This document shows positions 1-8,455 of a DNA stretch of 64,000 nt, one piece after another; the stretch's first letter is position 1; the number at the start of each line of letters is the position of its first letter. This stretch comes from Streptomyces sp. BV286. Its GTDB lineage: Bacteria; Actinomycetota; Actinomycetes; Streptomycetales; Streptomycetaceae. Under the pieces are notes generated by a model. It was not told the origin of the DNA. It saw nothing but the letters and a program-made list of their open reading frames with translations, and did not search any database. Location of the stretch: the NCBI RefSeq assembly GCF_019090165.1, contig NZ_JAHRIB010000127.1, positions 1-64,000 of the forward strand, read 5' to 3'. The position numbers and the translations under genes were made by a program.

Positions 1-65
1 CCCCCGTGAACCACGCCCCCGCCCCCGTGGACACCCCTCACCGCGAAAGCAGGACCACGTGCTGA
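1..65 (+). CDS. 3' end of an upstream gene (product unknown)
   Basis: An open frame enters from the left edge and ends at the TGA at 63-65, encoding a Pro/Ala/Thr-rich tail (PVNHAPAPVDTPHRESRTTC). The stop overlaps the GTG of the next gene at 59, so the two are probably translationally coupled. Too little is visible to name it. A methyltransferase followed by a prenyltransferase-like gene often sits behind a glycosyltransferase in Streptomyces, so a glycosyltransferase C-terminus is the likely guess (inference). Confidence 0.45.
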   Translation, partial: PVNHAPAPVDTPHRESRTTC

Positions 66-862
66 CCGTCGACTTCTCCCGGTTCCCGCTTGCCCCGGGG
101 GACCGTGTGCTGGATCTCGGGTGCGGGGCGGGACGCCACGCGTTCGAGTGCTACCGGCGCGGCGCCCAGGTCGTCGCACTGGACCAGAACGCCGAGGAGA
201 TCCGCGAGGTCGCCAAGTGGTTCGCCGCGATGAAGGAGGCGGGCGAGGCACCGGAGGGCGCCACCGCCACCGCCATGGAGGGGGACGCGCTCCGGCTCCC
301 CTTCCCCGACGAGTCGTTCGACGTCGTCATCATCTCCGAGGTGATGGAACACATCCCCGACGACAAGGGCGTGCTCGCCGAGATGGTCCGCGTGCTCAGG
401 CCCGGCGGGCGCATAGCCATCACCGTCCCGCGCTACGGGCCCGAGAAGGTCTGCTGGACCCTGTCGGACGCGTACCACGAGGTCGAGGGCGGCCACATCC
501 GCATCTACCGGGCGGACGAGCTGCTCGGCAAGATCCGTGAGGCGGGCCTGAAGCCGTACGGCACGCATCACGCGCACGCGCTGCACAGTCCCTACTGGTG
601 GCTGAAGTGCGCGTTCGGAGTCGACAACGACAAGGCGCTGCCGGTGCGGGCGTACCACAAGCTCCTGGTCTGGGACATCATGAAGAAGCCCCTCGCGACC
701 CGGGTCGCGGAGCAGGCGCTCAACCCGCTGATCGGCAAGAGCTTCGTGGCGTACGCGACCAAGCCGCACCTGCCCGCCGGCAGCGTGAGTGACGCGGCCC
801 CCGTGGACACGGCGTCCACGGACGAGGCCACCGCGAACGCGGCCGCTGTGGACGCTTCGTGA
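59..862 (+). CDS. class I SAM-dependent methyltransferase
   Basis: A 267-residue cytoplasmic methyltransferase of the Methyltransf_11 type. The SAM-binding motif I (VLDLGCGAGRH) is at about residues 17-27, the acidic ribose-binding position follows (VVALDQN), and the post-motif GDALRLPFPDESFDVV lies near 78-95, followed by HIPDDKGVLAEMVRVLRPGG. The C-terminus is an Ala/Thr/Asp-rich tail. The GTG start at 59 follows AGGA at 51-54. The stop overlaps the next start as GTGA (859-862), so it is coupled to the prenyltransferase-like gene. The acceptor is unknown; the context (a possible glycosyltransferase before, an alpha-toroid protein after) suggests modification of a lipid or polyprenyl glycoside, which is inference. 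Confidence 0.88.
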   Translation: MLTVDFSRFPLAPGDRVLDLGCGAGRHAFECYRRGAQVVALDQNAEEIREVAKWFAAMKEAGEAPEGATATAMEGDALRLPFPDESFDVVIISEVMEHIPDDKGVLAEMVRVLRPGGRIAITVPRYGPEKVCWTLSDAYHEVEGGHIRIYRADELLGKIREAGLKPYGTHHAHALHSPYWWLKCAFGVDNDKALPVRAYHKLLVWDIMKKPLATRVAEQALNPLIGKSFVAYATKPHLPAGSVSDAAPVDTASTDEATANAAAVDAS

Positions 863-1929
863 CGACACCGCGTACCGAACACCTCGTCCTGACCGGGGTG
901 CTCACCGCGCAGGAGGCCGCGCGGACCGTCCGGGGCATCCTGGCCGTGCAGCGCGCGGACGGCGCCATCCCGTGGTTCCGCGGGCACCACCTCGACCCGT
1001 GGGACCACACCGAGGCCGCCATGGCCCTGGACGCGGCCGGCGAGCACGAGGCCGCCGCCCGGGCGTACGAGTGGCTGGCCCGGCACCAGAACGAGGACGG
1101 CTCCTGGTACGCGGCCTACGCCGACGGGGACGCCACCGACGTCACCGACCGCGGCCGCGAGACCAACTTCTGCGCGTACATAGCCGTCGGCGTGTGGCAC
1201 CACTACCTGGCGACCGGCGACGACGCCTTCCTGGACCGCATGTGGCCCTCGGTGTTCGCGGCGGTGGAGTTCGTCCTGGAACTCCAGCAGCCGGGCGGGC
1301 AGATCGGCTGGAAGCGAGAGGACGACGGCACGGCCGTCGGCGACGCGCTGCTGACCGGCAGTTCGTCCGTCCACCACGCCCTGCGCTGTGCGCTCGCCAT
1401 CGCGGAGGAACGCGAAGAGCCGCAGCCCGACTGGGAGTTGGCGCTCGGCGCGCTGCGCCACGCGATCCGCCGGCATCCCGAGCGGTTCCTCGACAAGAAC
1501 CGCTACTCGATGGACTGGTACTACCCGGTGCTCGGTGGCGCGCTGACCGGCGCCGAGGCGAAGGAACGCATCGAGCGGGACTGGGACCGCTTCGTGGTCC
1601 CGGGGCTCGGTGTGCGGTGCGTGGTGCCGAACCCGTGGGTGACGGGCGGCGAGTCGGCCGAACTCGCCCTGGCCCTGTGGGCCGTGGGCGAGTCCGACCG
1701 TGCCCTGGAGATCCTGCAGTCGATCCAGCACCTGCGGGACCCGGGGTCGGGCCTGTACTGGACGGGCTATGTCTTCGACTCCAGGGCGATCTGGCCCGAG
1801 GAGCTCACCTCCTGGACGGCGGGCTCACTCCTCCTCGCCGTCGCGGCACTCGGCGGCGACGAGGCGACCTGCGCGGTCTTCGGCGGCGACCGCCTGCCGC
1901 TGGGACTGGACCCCGACTGCTGCCAGTAG
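859..1929 (+). CDS. prenyltransferase/squalene-cyclase-repeat-like protein
   Basis: A 356-residue soluble protein starting at GTG 859, overlapping the methyltransferase stop by four bases. It carries recurring QxxDGS/GxW-type repeats, for example RHQNEDGSWYAAYADGD near residue 75 and DPGSGLYWTGY near 300, with alternating helices, the pattern of alpha/alpha-toroid proteins in the prenyltransferase/squalene oxidase-repeat superfamily. No DxDD cyclase motif and no Zn-binding farnesyltransferase set was seen, so the catalytic activity is unassigned. Some six-hairpin glycosidases share this fold and are an alternative. Coupling to the preceding methyltransferase implies a common pathway. It converges on the small membrane gene ending at 1952. 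Confidence 0.75.
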   Translation: MTTPRTEHLVLTGVLTAQEAARTVRGILAVQRADGAIPWFRGHHLDPWDHTEAAMALDAAGEHEAAARAYEWLARHQNEDGSWYAAYADGDATDVTDRGRETNFCAYIAVGVWHHYLATGDDAFLDRMWPSVFAAVEFVLELQQPGGQIGWKREDDGTAVGDALLTGSSSVHHALRCALAIAEEREEPQPDWELALGALRHAIRRHPERFLDKNRYSMDWYYPVLGGALTGAEAKERIERDWDRFVVPGLGVRCVVPNPWVTGGESAELALALWAVGESDRALEILQSIQHLRDPGSGLYWTGYVFDSRAIWPEELTSWTAGSLLLAVAALGGDEATCAVFGGDRLPLGLDPDCCQ

Positions 1930-1951
1930 GGGGACTGCTGTCGGCAGGGGG

Positions 1952-2245
1952 TCAGTGGCGGTGTACGCGATTGGCGATCGCGTGCCCGATGAAGAGGTAG
2001 ACGACGGCTGCGAGGCCGTAGCCCGCGACGACCCGAGCCCACTGCTCGTCGAACGTGAACAGGTCGTGCGACCAGCCCGCGAGCCAGCGGGCCGCGTCGT
2101 GGATGAACTGGACGAAATCATTGCCCTGGTTGGCGTCCAGCAGGTACATCAGGATCCAGAGGCCAAGGATGAGGGCCATGATGTCGGCAACGATCGCGAC
2201 GACCGTACCGGCTTGATTGGAACCGTTGCGATATCGAGGGGACAT
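1952..2245 (-). CDS. small membrane protein, unknown function
   Basis: A 97-residue protein with two hydrophobic helices: one near residues 12-33 (VVAIVADIMALILGLWILMYLL) and one near 72-90 (VVAGYGLAAVVYLFIGHAI). The segment between them is aromatic-rich. The ATG at 2245 is preferred because the frame upstream of it is Pro/Gly/Arg-rich and does not look like protein, although the ribosome site is weak (AAGGGC). It is a common kind of streptomycete two-TM protein with no function that can be read from sequence. It faces the previous gene tail to tail and diverges from the binding-protein operon at 2515. Confidence 0.7.
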   Translation of the reverse strand: MSPRYRNGSNQAGTVVAIVADIMALILGLWILMYLLDANQGNDFVQFIHDAARWLAGWSHDLFTFDEQWARVVAGYGLAAVVYLFIGHAIANRVHRH

Positions 2246-2514
2246 GTCTTGCGGGTAGCCCTTGAATCCCGTATGAAACCTCACATCTGCTTCCGGCCCC
2301 GGACCCGGGTCCTCTCGGAGGCCCCGCCAACAGGGCGCGGGAGGGCCGGACTTCACGTCCGGTCCGCGTGCGGCGAGGCGGCCGAAGACCGTGTCGCGGC
2401 TCTCCTCAAGGCGGTTCAACAGCGCTTACCCTGGACTTCAACTGCCGTACGCCGTGAGGCGGTTCGGCGGTAAGCGCGGTCACCGACGATCCTGCCCCAC
2501 AGTAGGGGGAGACG

Positions 2515-3837
2515 TTGCCCGCGAACAGAGCCCGAAGACCCGCCAGACCCGTCAGAACCGCCGGACCGGCCGGACCCGTCGCACCCGCGCGAGCCACCGG
2601 GCCCGCGCCGCCCCCGGGGCCCGTCCGCCCCGCGGCTTCTCCCGCGGGGGAGCCCCGACTGGCCGTCGGCGGACCCGTACGGAGCCGGCTGCGCCGCACG
2701 CTGGCCCTCGCGCTGCCCGTCCCCGTCATCGGCCTCGTCCTGCTCCTGGCCTCCGGCCATCTGACGCTGCCGCTGGACCGGGTCGTCACCATCGACGCGA
2801 AGATGGCCTCCAAACGGGACTTCTTCGAGGACCCCGAAGTCCGCCGCATCCTCATGGAGCACGGCTTCCGGGTGAACATCACCCGCATGGGCTCCCGGGA
2901 CATCGCCACCCAGGACGTCGAGGGGTACGACGTCGTCTTCCCCTCGGGACAGCCCGCCGCGGACCTGATCACACGGGAGCGTGCCAAGGCCGGGCGTCCC
3001 GTCCTCACCTACCGGCCCTTCGTCAGCCCCATCGTCCTCGCCACGTACCGGGAGTACGCCGAGACCCTGGACGACGTGGGCATCGCCGAACCCCAGCCCG
3101 GCGGCGGTGCCCGCCCGCTGTACTACACGCTCCACATGGACAAGTTCCTGAAGCAGACCAAGGAGGGAAAGCGCTGGAAGGACCTCGGGATCGAGAAGCA
3201 CGGCGTGCAGAACGGCAACAAGGTCCTCGCCCAGACCTCAGACGTCTGCGACTCCAACTCCGGCGGCACGTACCTCGGCCTCGTCTCCTTCGTGTGGCAC
3301 CACAACGACGCCCCGAACAGCGGCAAGGAGGCCGACGTCTACGCCCGGGCCGTCAAGGACCTGCTCATCGAACAGGGTCTGCCGGGCTCCGAGCGCGCCG
3401 AGACCTACCTGTCCGTCGACGGCAAGAGCATCGCCCCGATCTCGGTGATCTACGAGCACCAGTTCCTGGCCCACCAGATCCGGTACGAGGCGGCGCACGG
3501 CAAGCCCGACAACGGCCGTGTCCTGCTCTACCCCTCGACCCGCTTCGTCACCGAACCCCAGCTCGTCGCCCTGACCGGCGACGGCGAGAAGCTCGGCGAA
3601 CTGATCACGAACGACCCCGAACTCCAGCACAAGGCGATGGAGTTGGGGTTCCGCGTGCGGGACGCCACCAGTGGCTCGACCAGCGACCAGCTGGCCGCCT
3701 TCCTGGCGGAGCGCGGCATCCAGGTGCCGGTCACCTCGGCCGACGACACCAAGGCGGTCCTCCCGCGGCTGCCCCTCCTGGAGCGGATGATCCAGACCGT
3801 CGGCGAGTGCCCGCCATCGCAGAAGGACACCAAGTGA
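2515..3837 (+). CDS. membrane-anchored extracellular binding-protein-like protein
   Basis: A 440-residue protein starting at TTG 2515 after a strong AGGGGGAG. Residues 1-58 are a Pro/Ala/Arg-rich cytoplasmic lead, followed by one TM helix (TLALALPVPVIGLVLLLASG, about 61-80) and a large external domain. That domain reads like a periplasmic-binding-protein fold: VVTIDAKMASKRDFFEDPEVRRIL, then GYDVVFPSGQPAADLI, with a mid-domain cysteine (SDVCDSNSGGTYLG). The last bases overlap the next gene (GTGA at 3834-3837), and a third coupled gene follows. The ligand is unknown. It is the first member of a trio in which the second protein is also binding-protein-like, so the two may pair outside the membrane (inference). 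Confidence 0.7.
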   Translation: MPANRARRPARPVRTAGPAGPVAPARATGPAPPPGPVRPAASPAGEPRLAVGGPVRSRLRRTLALALPVPVIGLVLLLASGHLTLPLDRVVTIDAKMASKRDFFEDPEVRRILMEHGFRVNITRMGSRDIATQDVEGYDVVFPSGQPAADLITRERAKAGRPVLTYRPFVSPIVLATYREYAETLDDVGIAEPQPGGGARPLYYTLHMDKFLKQTKEGKRWKDLGIEKHGVQNGNKVLAQTSDVCDSNSGGTYLGLVSFVWHHNDAPNSGKEADVYARAVKDLLIEQGLPGSERAETYLSVDGKSIAPISVIYEHQFLAHQIRYEAAHGKPDNGRVLLYPSTRFVTEPQLVALTGDGEKLGELITNDPELQHKAMELGFRVRDATSGSTSDQLAAFLAERGIQVPVTSADDTKAVLPRLPLLERMIQTVGECPPSQKDTK

Positions 3838-5426
3838 GGGGCCGCCTAGGCGTCCTGACGCTCTGTCTGCTCCTGACCGCGACCGTGACGGCAGCCTGCT
3901 CCGGCGGCGACGAGGACCGGACCACCCTGCGCGTCCTCGCGGGCCCGGACCTCGCCGTACTGGAGCCGCTCCTGGGCGAGTTGAGGGCCGAGACCGGTGT
4001 CGAACTCGACATGGACTACCAGGCCGACGCCGACACCGGCGACGCGCTGGCCGCCACCGGAGGGAACAGCGGCGGGCACGAGCTCGCCTGGCTCTCCACC
4101 GACCGTTCCTTCCGGCTGAGGCACCGGGAGGCCGCCCAGCGGATGCCGCGCACCCCGACCATGCTCTCCCCGGTCGTCGTCGGCCTGCGCCCGGACGCCG
4201 CACGCGAACTGCGTGCCGGCTCCCGGGGATCCGGCCTCAGCTGGGCCGACCTCGCCGACGCCGCCGCCACCGGCGCCGTGCGCTTCGGCATGGCCGACCC
4301 CCGGCGGACGGGCACCGGCCTCGCCGCGCTCGTCGGCGTCGCCACCGCGGCGGCCGGCACCGGCGGCGCCCTGCGCGAGGATGACGTCTCCTGCGACCGC
4401 CTGCGCGGCTTCCGCTCCGGGCAGCGGCTCACCGCGGCCTCCACCCGCGACCTGCTCGACGACTTCGTCGCCCACCCCGACACGGCGAACGCGCTCATCA
4501 CCTACGAGTCCGACCTGCTCGCCCTCAACGCCGGCGGCCGCCTGAAGGAGAAGCTGGAGATCGTGCGCCCGCAGGACGGCACCGTCCTCGCCGACTTCCC
4601 GCTGCTCCTCCTCGACCCCGACCGACGGCCCGCGTACGACAAGGTCGTGGAGTGGCTCCGGCGGGACTCCGTACAGGAGAAGATCATGCGGACGGCCCTG
4701 CGGCGCCCGGTGAACCCGTCGGTCGCCCGCGAAGGCGGGCTGCGCACGCCGGTCGGCAACGCGCTCTACTTCCCCGACCGGCCGGGTGTGTTGCAACGCC
4801 TGCTGGACGACTACGGCGACCCCAGCCGCCGCGTCGCGAGCCAGGTGATCTTCCTGCTCGACTTCTCCGGGTCGATGCGCGGCAAACGCATGGCGGAGCT
4901 GCGGGAGGCCTTCGCCGCCCTCAGCGGCGCGGACACCTCGGCGAAGGGCGGCTTCGCGCGGTTCTACCAGGGCGAACGGCTGACCGTCGTACGGTTCGGC
5001 GGGCGGATCCTGGAGGAGCGGACCATCACCGTCCGCGAACGGAAGGCCGGGCAGGCGGACCTCAGGGCACTCGCCGACGTCGTCGCCGACGGCGGTTACG
5101 GTGACGCGACCGCCGTCTGGACGGCACTCGACCACGGCTACCGCACGGCCTCCTCCGCGGTGGCCGCCGAGCCCGGACGCCCCGTGTCCATCGTGCTGAT
5201 GACGGACGGCGAGAACAACGCGGGCCTCACGTACGAGGTGTTCGTACGCCGCTACGAGGCACGGCCCGCCGGAACCCGGACCGCGGTCCACACCTACCCC
5301 GTGCACTTCGGCGAGGCCGACGCCGGGGCGCTGCGGCGCGTCGCGGCGAAGACCGGCGGGCGCATGGTGGACGCGCGAAACTCGTCCCTTTCCGAGGCGT
5401 TCAAGGAGATCCGTGGCTGTCGTTGA
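3834..5426 (+). CDS. lipoprotein with solute-binding-like and vWA domains
   Basis: A 530-residue lipoprotein. The start is the GTG at 3834, inside the previous stop codon; upstream residues in this frame are shadow sequence. The signal peptide (GVLTLCLLLTATVTAAC) ends in a lipobox Cys at about residue 22. Residues about 30-330 resemble a binding-protein domain (TTLRVLAGPDLAVLEPLLGEL ... NALITYESDLLALN). The C-terminal about 200 residues are a von Willebrand A domain with an intact MIDAS start (FLLDFSGSMRG) and a later TDGENN segment. Surface-tethered vWA domains usually bind protein partners through a metal ion. Overlap with genes on both sides implies a stoichiometric complex; the function is unknown. 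Confidence 0.82.
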   Translation: MRGRLGVLTLCLLLTATVTAACSGGDEDRTTLRVLAGPDLAVLEPLLGELRAETGVELDMDYQADADTGDALAATGGNSGGHELAWLSTDRSFRLRHREAAQRMPRTPTMLSPVVVGLRPDAARELRAGSRGSGLSWADLADAAATGAVRFGMADPRRTGTGLAALVGVATAAAGTGGALREDDVSCDRLRGFRSGQRLTAASTRDLLDDFVAHPDTANALITYESDLLALNAGGRLKEKLEIVRPQDGTVLADFPLLLLDPDRRPAYDKVVEWLRRDSVQEKIMRTALRRPVNPSVAREGGLRTPVGNALYFPDRPGVLQRLLDDYGDPSRRVASQVIFLLDFSGSMRGKRMAELREAFAALSGADTSAKGGFARFYQGERLTVVRFGGRILEERTITVRERKAGQADLRALADVVADGGYGDATAVWTALDHGYRTASSAVAAEPGRPVSIVLMTDGENNAGLTYEVFVRRYEARPAGTRTAVHTYPVHFGEADAGALRRVAAKTGGRMVDARNSSLSEAFKEIRGCR

Positions 5427-6171
5427 CGCGCAGTGGTGGGGTGTGTGGTGGCCGTGGATGACGGTGTGGCTCGTCACCGCGGCCGGTCTGGTGACGCTCG
5501 CCGTCGTGCTGGTGCGGCACGTCCGCGAGCGCAGACGGCGGACCGTCGGGCAGCGGTCCGCGTACAGCGTCTGTTTCTACCTGGACGAGAAGGCGGTGAT
5601 GGACCTCTACCGCATCGGCAACTACAGCGCGGCCCTGGAACAGGCCGTCGAGCACCGGACCAACGTCAACACCAGTGTGGGGCTCGTGGGCAGGCTGCTG
5701 CCGTGGACGGTCAAGGCCAACCGGGACGTCTCCCAGGAGAAGTTCAGCAGCTACGTGCAGAAGAGCGAGCCGATCTCCGTGATCGGGATGCTGATGGACG
5801 CCTTCGAACGGGCCGACGTCATCGTCCACGCGGACCTGCGCTCCGGGGACATCACCCCGAACCGCGCCCTCGCGGATGCGCTCGGCCCCGACGCCGGCCG
5901 GGGCGGCGTCGCGCTGAGCGACATCGAGGAGTTCGTCTCGGTCCGCGGCCGTTTCCTGGTGGAGTCGGAGACCGCGGAGGAGATCGTGCTGCGCGCCCCG
6001 TACGGCGATCCCGGGGAGCCGGCCCACGTCCGTGTGACGTGCGCCGCGGGAGGTCTGCGGGGCGAGCGCCTCAACAGCGGAACGTTCCAGGCCCGTTGCC
6101 TCGGAAAGATGACCGGCTGGCGCCCGGAAAGCCGCGAGGTGACGCTGGAGGCCATAGCCATCTTCCGCTGA
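5413..6171 (+). CDS. membrane protein, third member of the vWA trio (DUF6414-like)
   Basis: A 252-residue protein starting at GTG 5413 after AAGGAGAT, overlapping the vWA gene by 14 bases. One TM helix (MTVWLVTAAGLVTLAVVLV, about residues 16-34) is followed by a basic stretch and a cytoplasmic domain beginning SVCFYLDEKAVMDLYRIGNY. That opening and the later KSEPISVIGMLMDAF segment recall the DUF6414 family as I remember it; this is unverified. No enzyme motif is visible. The topology suggests it carries a signal or anchor inward from the two external partners encoded before it (inference). A dispersed GCGGGGAAC-type repeat lies just downstream. Confidence 0.68.
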   Translation: MAVVDAQWWGVWWPWMTVWLVTAAGLVTLAVVLVRHVRERRRRTVGQRSAYSVCFYLDEKAVMDLYRIGNYSAALEQAVEHRTNVNTSVGLVGRLLPWTVKANRDVSQEKFSSYVQKSEPISVIGMLMDAFERADVIVHADLRSGDITPNRALADALGPDAGRGGVALSDIEEFVSVRGRFLVESETAEEIVLRAPYGDPGEPAHVRVTCAAGGLRGERLNSGTFQARCLGKMTGWRPESREVTLEAIAIFR

Positions 6172-6220
6172 CCCGGGCCACGCAGGGACACGCCCCGAAG
6201 ATGCGCGTCCCGAAGCAGCG

Positions 6221-6262
6221 CGCCCGAAGGGGCGCGGGGAACTGCGCGCCCAGCCACAGGGC
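6221..6262. repeat. dispersed GCGCGGGGAAC repeat, copy 1
   Basis: A palindrome-plus-tail element: a CCCGAAGGGGCG hairpin followed by GCGCGGGGAACTGCGCGC and CAGCCAC. The same unit recurs at 13921-14075 (two copies), 23809-24120 (five in tandem) and 36229-36410 (two inside a gene). It sits in the gap between convergent genes here. Confidence 0.75.
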
Positions 6263-6298
6263 ACCCGCACAAGACCACGGGCCAGGCAGCGGAGCGTC

Positions 6299-7306
6299 TC
6301 AGTTGAGCTCGGCCAACGTCCGCAGCGTGAGCCGGTCCGGCGACAGGAGGAGCAGGTCGGTCACCGGCCCCTTGCGCCACAACTCCAGCCGCTCCGCTAT
6401 CCGTTCCCGCGGGCCGACCAGGGAGATCTCGTCGGCGAAGGCGTCCGGCACGGCGAGCACGGCCTCCTCGCGGCGGCCCGCGAGGAACAGTTCCTGGATG
6501 CGGCGGGCCTCCTCCTCGAAGCCCATCCGTGCCATCAGGTCCGCGTGGAAGTTACGGGCCGCGTGCCCCATGCCGCCGATGTAGAAGCCGAGCATCGCCT
6601 TCACGGGCAGCAGCCCCTCGGAGACGTCGTCGCAGACCTGCGCCCGGGCCATGGGCGCGATGACGAAGCCCTCGGGAGCCGCGGCGAGGGACGCCTCGTA
6701 CACGTCCGTTCGCGTCGGCGACCAGTACAGCGGCAGCCAGCCGTCGGCGATCCGGGTCGTCTGCGCGATGTTCTTCGGCCCCTCGGCCCCCAGCAGGACG
6801 GGCAGTTCGGACCGGAGCGGATGCGTGATCGGTTTCAGGGCCTTGCCCAGTCCCGTACCGTCCGCTCCCCGGTACGGATGGGAGTGGAAGCGCCCGTCCA
6901 GTTCGACCGGGGCCTCGCGCCTGAGGACCTGGCGTACGACGTCGACGTACTCACGGGTCGCCGTGAGCGGTGACTTGGGGAACGGACGTCCGTACCAGCC
7001 CTCCACGACCTGCGGACCCGAGAGCCCGAGCCCGAGCATCACGCGCCCGCCGGAGAGGTGGTCGAGGGTGAGCGCGTGCATCGCGGTCGTGGTGGGGGAG
7101 CGGGCCGCCATCTGGGCAATCGCCGTACCCAGCTTGATCCTTGAGGTCTGCGCCGCGATCCAGGTCAGCGGGGTGAACACGTCCGAGCCCCACGACTCGG
7201 CCGTCCACACCGAGTCGTAGCCGAGCCGCTCGGCCTCCTGGGCGAGGGGCACATGGTCCGCGGAGGGGCCGCGGCCCCAGTAGCCGAGGGCGAGTCCGAG
7301 CCGCAT
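6299..7306 (-). CDS. LLM class (F420-type) oxidoreductase
   Basis: A 335-residue luciferase-like monooxygenase-fold oxidoreductase. The N-terminus MRLGLALGYWGRGPSADHV is the usual first strand of this family, followed by DSVWTAESWGSDVFTPLTWIA, then TSRIKLGTAIAQMAARSP and GRVMLGLGLSGPQVVEGWYG, the cofactor-binding barrel segments. In actinobacteria such proteins generally use coenzyme F420 rather than FMN; this is family knowledge, not seen directly. The ATG at 7306 has AGGAG seven bases upstream on the minus strand. The gene stands alone, so the substrate cannot be guessed. Confidence 0.88.
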   Translation of the reverse strand: MRLGLALGYWGRGPSADHVPLAQEAERLGYDSVWTAESWGSDVFTPLTWIAAQTSRIKLGTAIAQMAARSPTTTAMHALTLDHLSGGRVMLGLGLSGPQVVEGWYGRPFPKSPLTATREYVDVVRQVLRREAPVELDGRFHSHPYRGADGTGLGKALKPITHPLRSELPVLLGAEGPKNIAQTTRIADGWLPLYWSPTRTDVYEASLAAAPEGFVIAPMARAQVCDDVSEGLLPVKAMLGFYIGGMGHAARNFHADLMARMGFEEEARRIQELFLAGRREEAVLAVPDAFADEISLVGPRERIAERLELWRKGPVTDLLLLSPDRLTLRTLAELN

Positions 7307-7362
7307 ACACCACTCCTGACGGTCCGTCAGATACCTGGTCGTCCGGCCGACTTTACGGGAAC

Positions 7363-7414
7363 GGCCCCCCGCCCGGAAGAGCTCCGAAGAGCTCTTGGGG
7401 GCGAAGGGCCGTGT
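7363..7414 (-). terminator. stem-loop terminator of the membrane protein gene
   Basis: A perfect 8-bp stem AAGAGCTC / GAGCTCTT with a CGAA loop (7377-7396), extended outward by GC-rich complementary flanks (GGCCC and GGGCC). It lies just downstream of the minus-strand stop at 7434. There is no U-tract, as is common for streptomycete terminators. Confidence 0.65.
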
Positions 7415-7433
7415 CGGGACCGGCGGTGGCGTG

Positions 7434-8297
7434 TCAGCCCCGCTGGATCCCGGACGTGTCCTGAAGCACACCGCGGCGGCCGTCCTGAGTCTGGGCCACC
7501 AGGCTCGGACCGCGCTGCTCGACGGCCAGGTACCAGGTGCCCGGCGCCAGTTCGGCGATCGGAGTCGGCGAACCGTCCTCCGCGAACAGCGGACGCGCCA
7601 CCGGCACCGCGAACCAGAACGGGGAGAACTCCCCGGCGGGCTGCTGCGCCTGCGGGGCCTGCGCCTGCTGCGGCGGCTGGGGCTGACCGGGCTGGGCGCC
7701 GAACGGCTGACCCGGCTGGCCCGGCCCTCCGGGCTGCGGCTGACCACCGTAGGGCTGAGGCTGCTGGGCGCCCGGGTAGCCGTAACCACCCTGCGGCTGA
7801 CCGCCGTAGGGCTGGGGGGAGGCCGGCTTGGGGGCGGGCATGAGCGGGCCCTTGAGCGCCGGGACCAGGCTGGTGGCGATCGCGGCACCGGCGAGGACCA
7901 GGGTGCCGATGAGGGCGAGGATCAGGCCGATGCCCGCGTCCACCCCGCCGTCCCCCGAGCTGGGGCCGATGTTGTCCGCGCCGCCGGCCGGGTCGAAGAT
8001 GTTCGCGAGCGCACTCCAGGCGGCGAACACCGTGAAGGCGATGCCGAACTGGCCGAGGTCGAGACCGGCGACCTTCGGCACCTGCGGCAGACCCCGCGCG
8101 ACGACGATCAGCGCGGCGCCGATGATGCCCGCGAGGACGACACCCATCAGGACGGGCGCGCTCTCCCAGGCGTTCGGGATCTCGTAGTCGTCGGGGGCCC
8201 CGTCGAGTGAGTAGATGTCGAGGAACGACGCGATCAACAGCAGAACCGCTGCTCCGATCACCACGCCGTCGCCTCGAGTGAGGGAGCGGATATTCAC
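7434..8297 (-). CDS. integral membrane protein with Pro/Gln/Gly-rich segment (DUF5336-like)
   Basis: A 287-residue protein. About four TM helices occupy residues 10-150: GVVIGAAVLLLIASF, APVLMGVVLAGIIGAALIVVA, GIAFTVFAAWSALANIF and IGLILALIGTLVLAGAAIA. A roughly 70-residue linker of PYGGQPQ/PGQPGQP repeats follows, then a compact C-terminal domain (FSPFWFAVPVARPLFAEDG ... PGTWYLAVEQRGPSLVAQTQDGRRGVL). The arrangement matches the DUF5336-type membrane proteins of actinobacteria from memory; the function is unknown. The C-terminal GTWYLAVEQRG pattern is reminiscent of the short module repeated in Streptomyces proteins of this class. It is transcribed alone; the hairpin at 7377-7396 ends it. Confidence 0.75.
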   Translation of the reverse strand: MNIRSLTRGDGVVIGAAVLLLIASFLDIYSLDGAPDDYEIPNAWESAPVLMGVVLAGIIGAALIVVARGLPQVPKVAGLDLGQFGIAFTVFAAWSALANIFDPAGGADNIGPSSGDGGVDAGIGLILALIGTLVLAGAAIATSLVPALKGPLMPAPKPASPQPYGGQPQGGYGYPGAQQPQPYGGQPQPGGPGQPGQPFGAQPGQPQPPQQAQAPQAQQPAGEFSPFWFAVPVARPLFAEDGSPTPIAELAPGTWYLAVEQRGPSLVAQTQDGRRGVLQDTSGIQRG

Positions 8298-8455
8298 TTC
8301 AGGTCCTTCGTCAGTCGTCTCGTCATCGGTGGAGGCATCGCTGTCACCATGTCGCCGTCAGGCTGCGGTGGGAAGCGCGGGGGTGGCCCCCCATCGTAGG
8401 GACGACACTATCGCCCGCCCCACGGAGGTGTCCGCCCGGATGAACCCGCTGATCA

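Noticed and set aside
2391..3833. In-frame extension of the vWA lipoprotein gene far upstream
   Set aside because: It is a shadow of the preceding gene; the signal peptide and lipobox fix the start at 3834.
7253..7843. Plus-strand frame opposite the LLM and membrane protein genes
   Set aside because: Pro/Arg/Ala-rich shadow without motifs, crossing a terminator hairpin.
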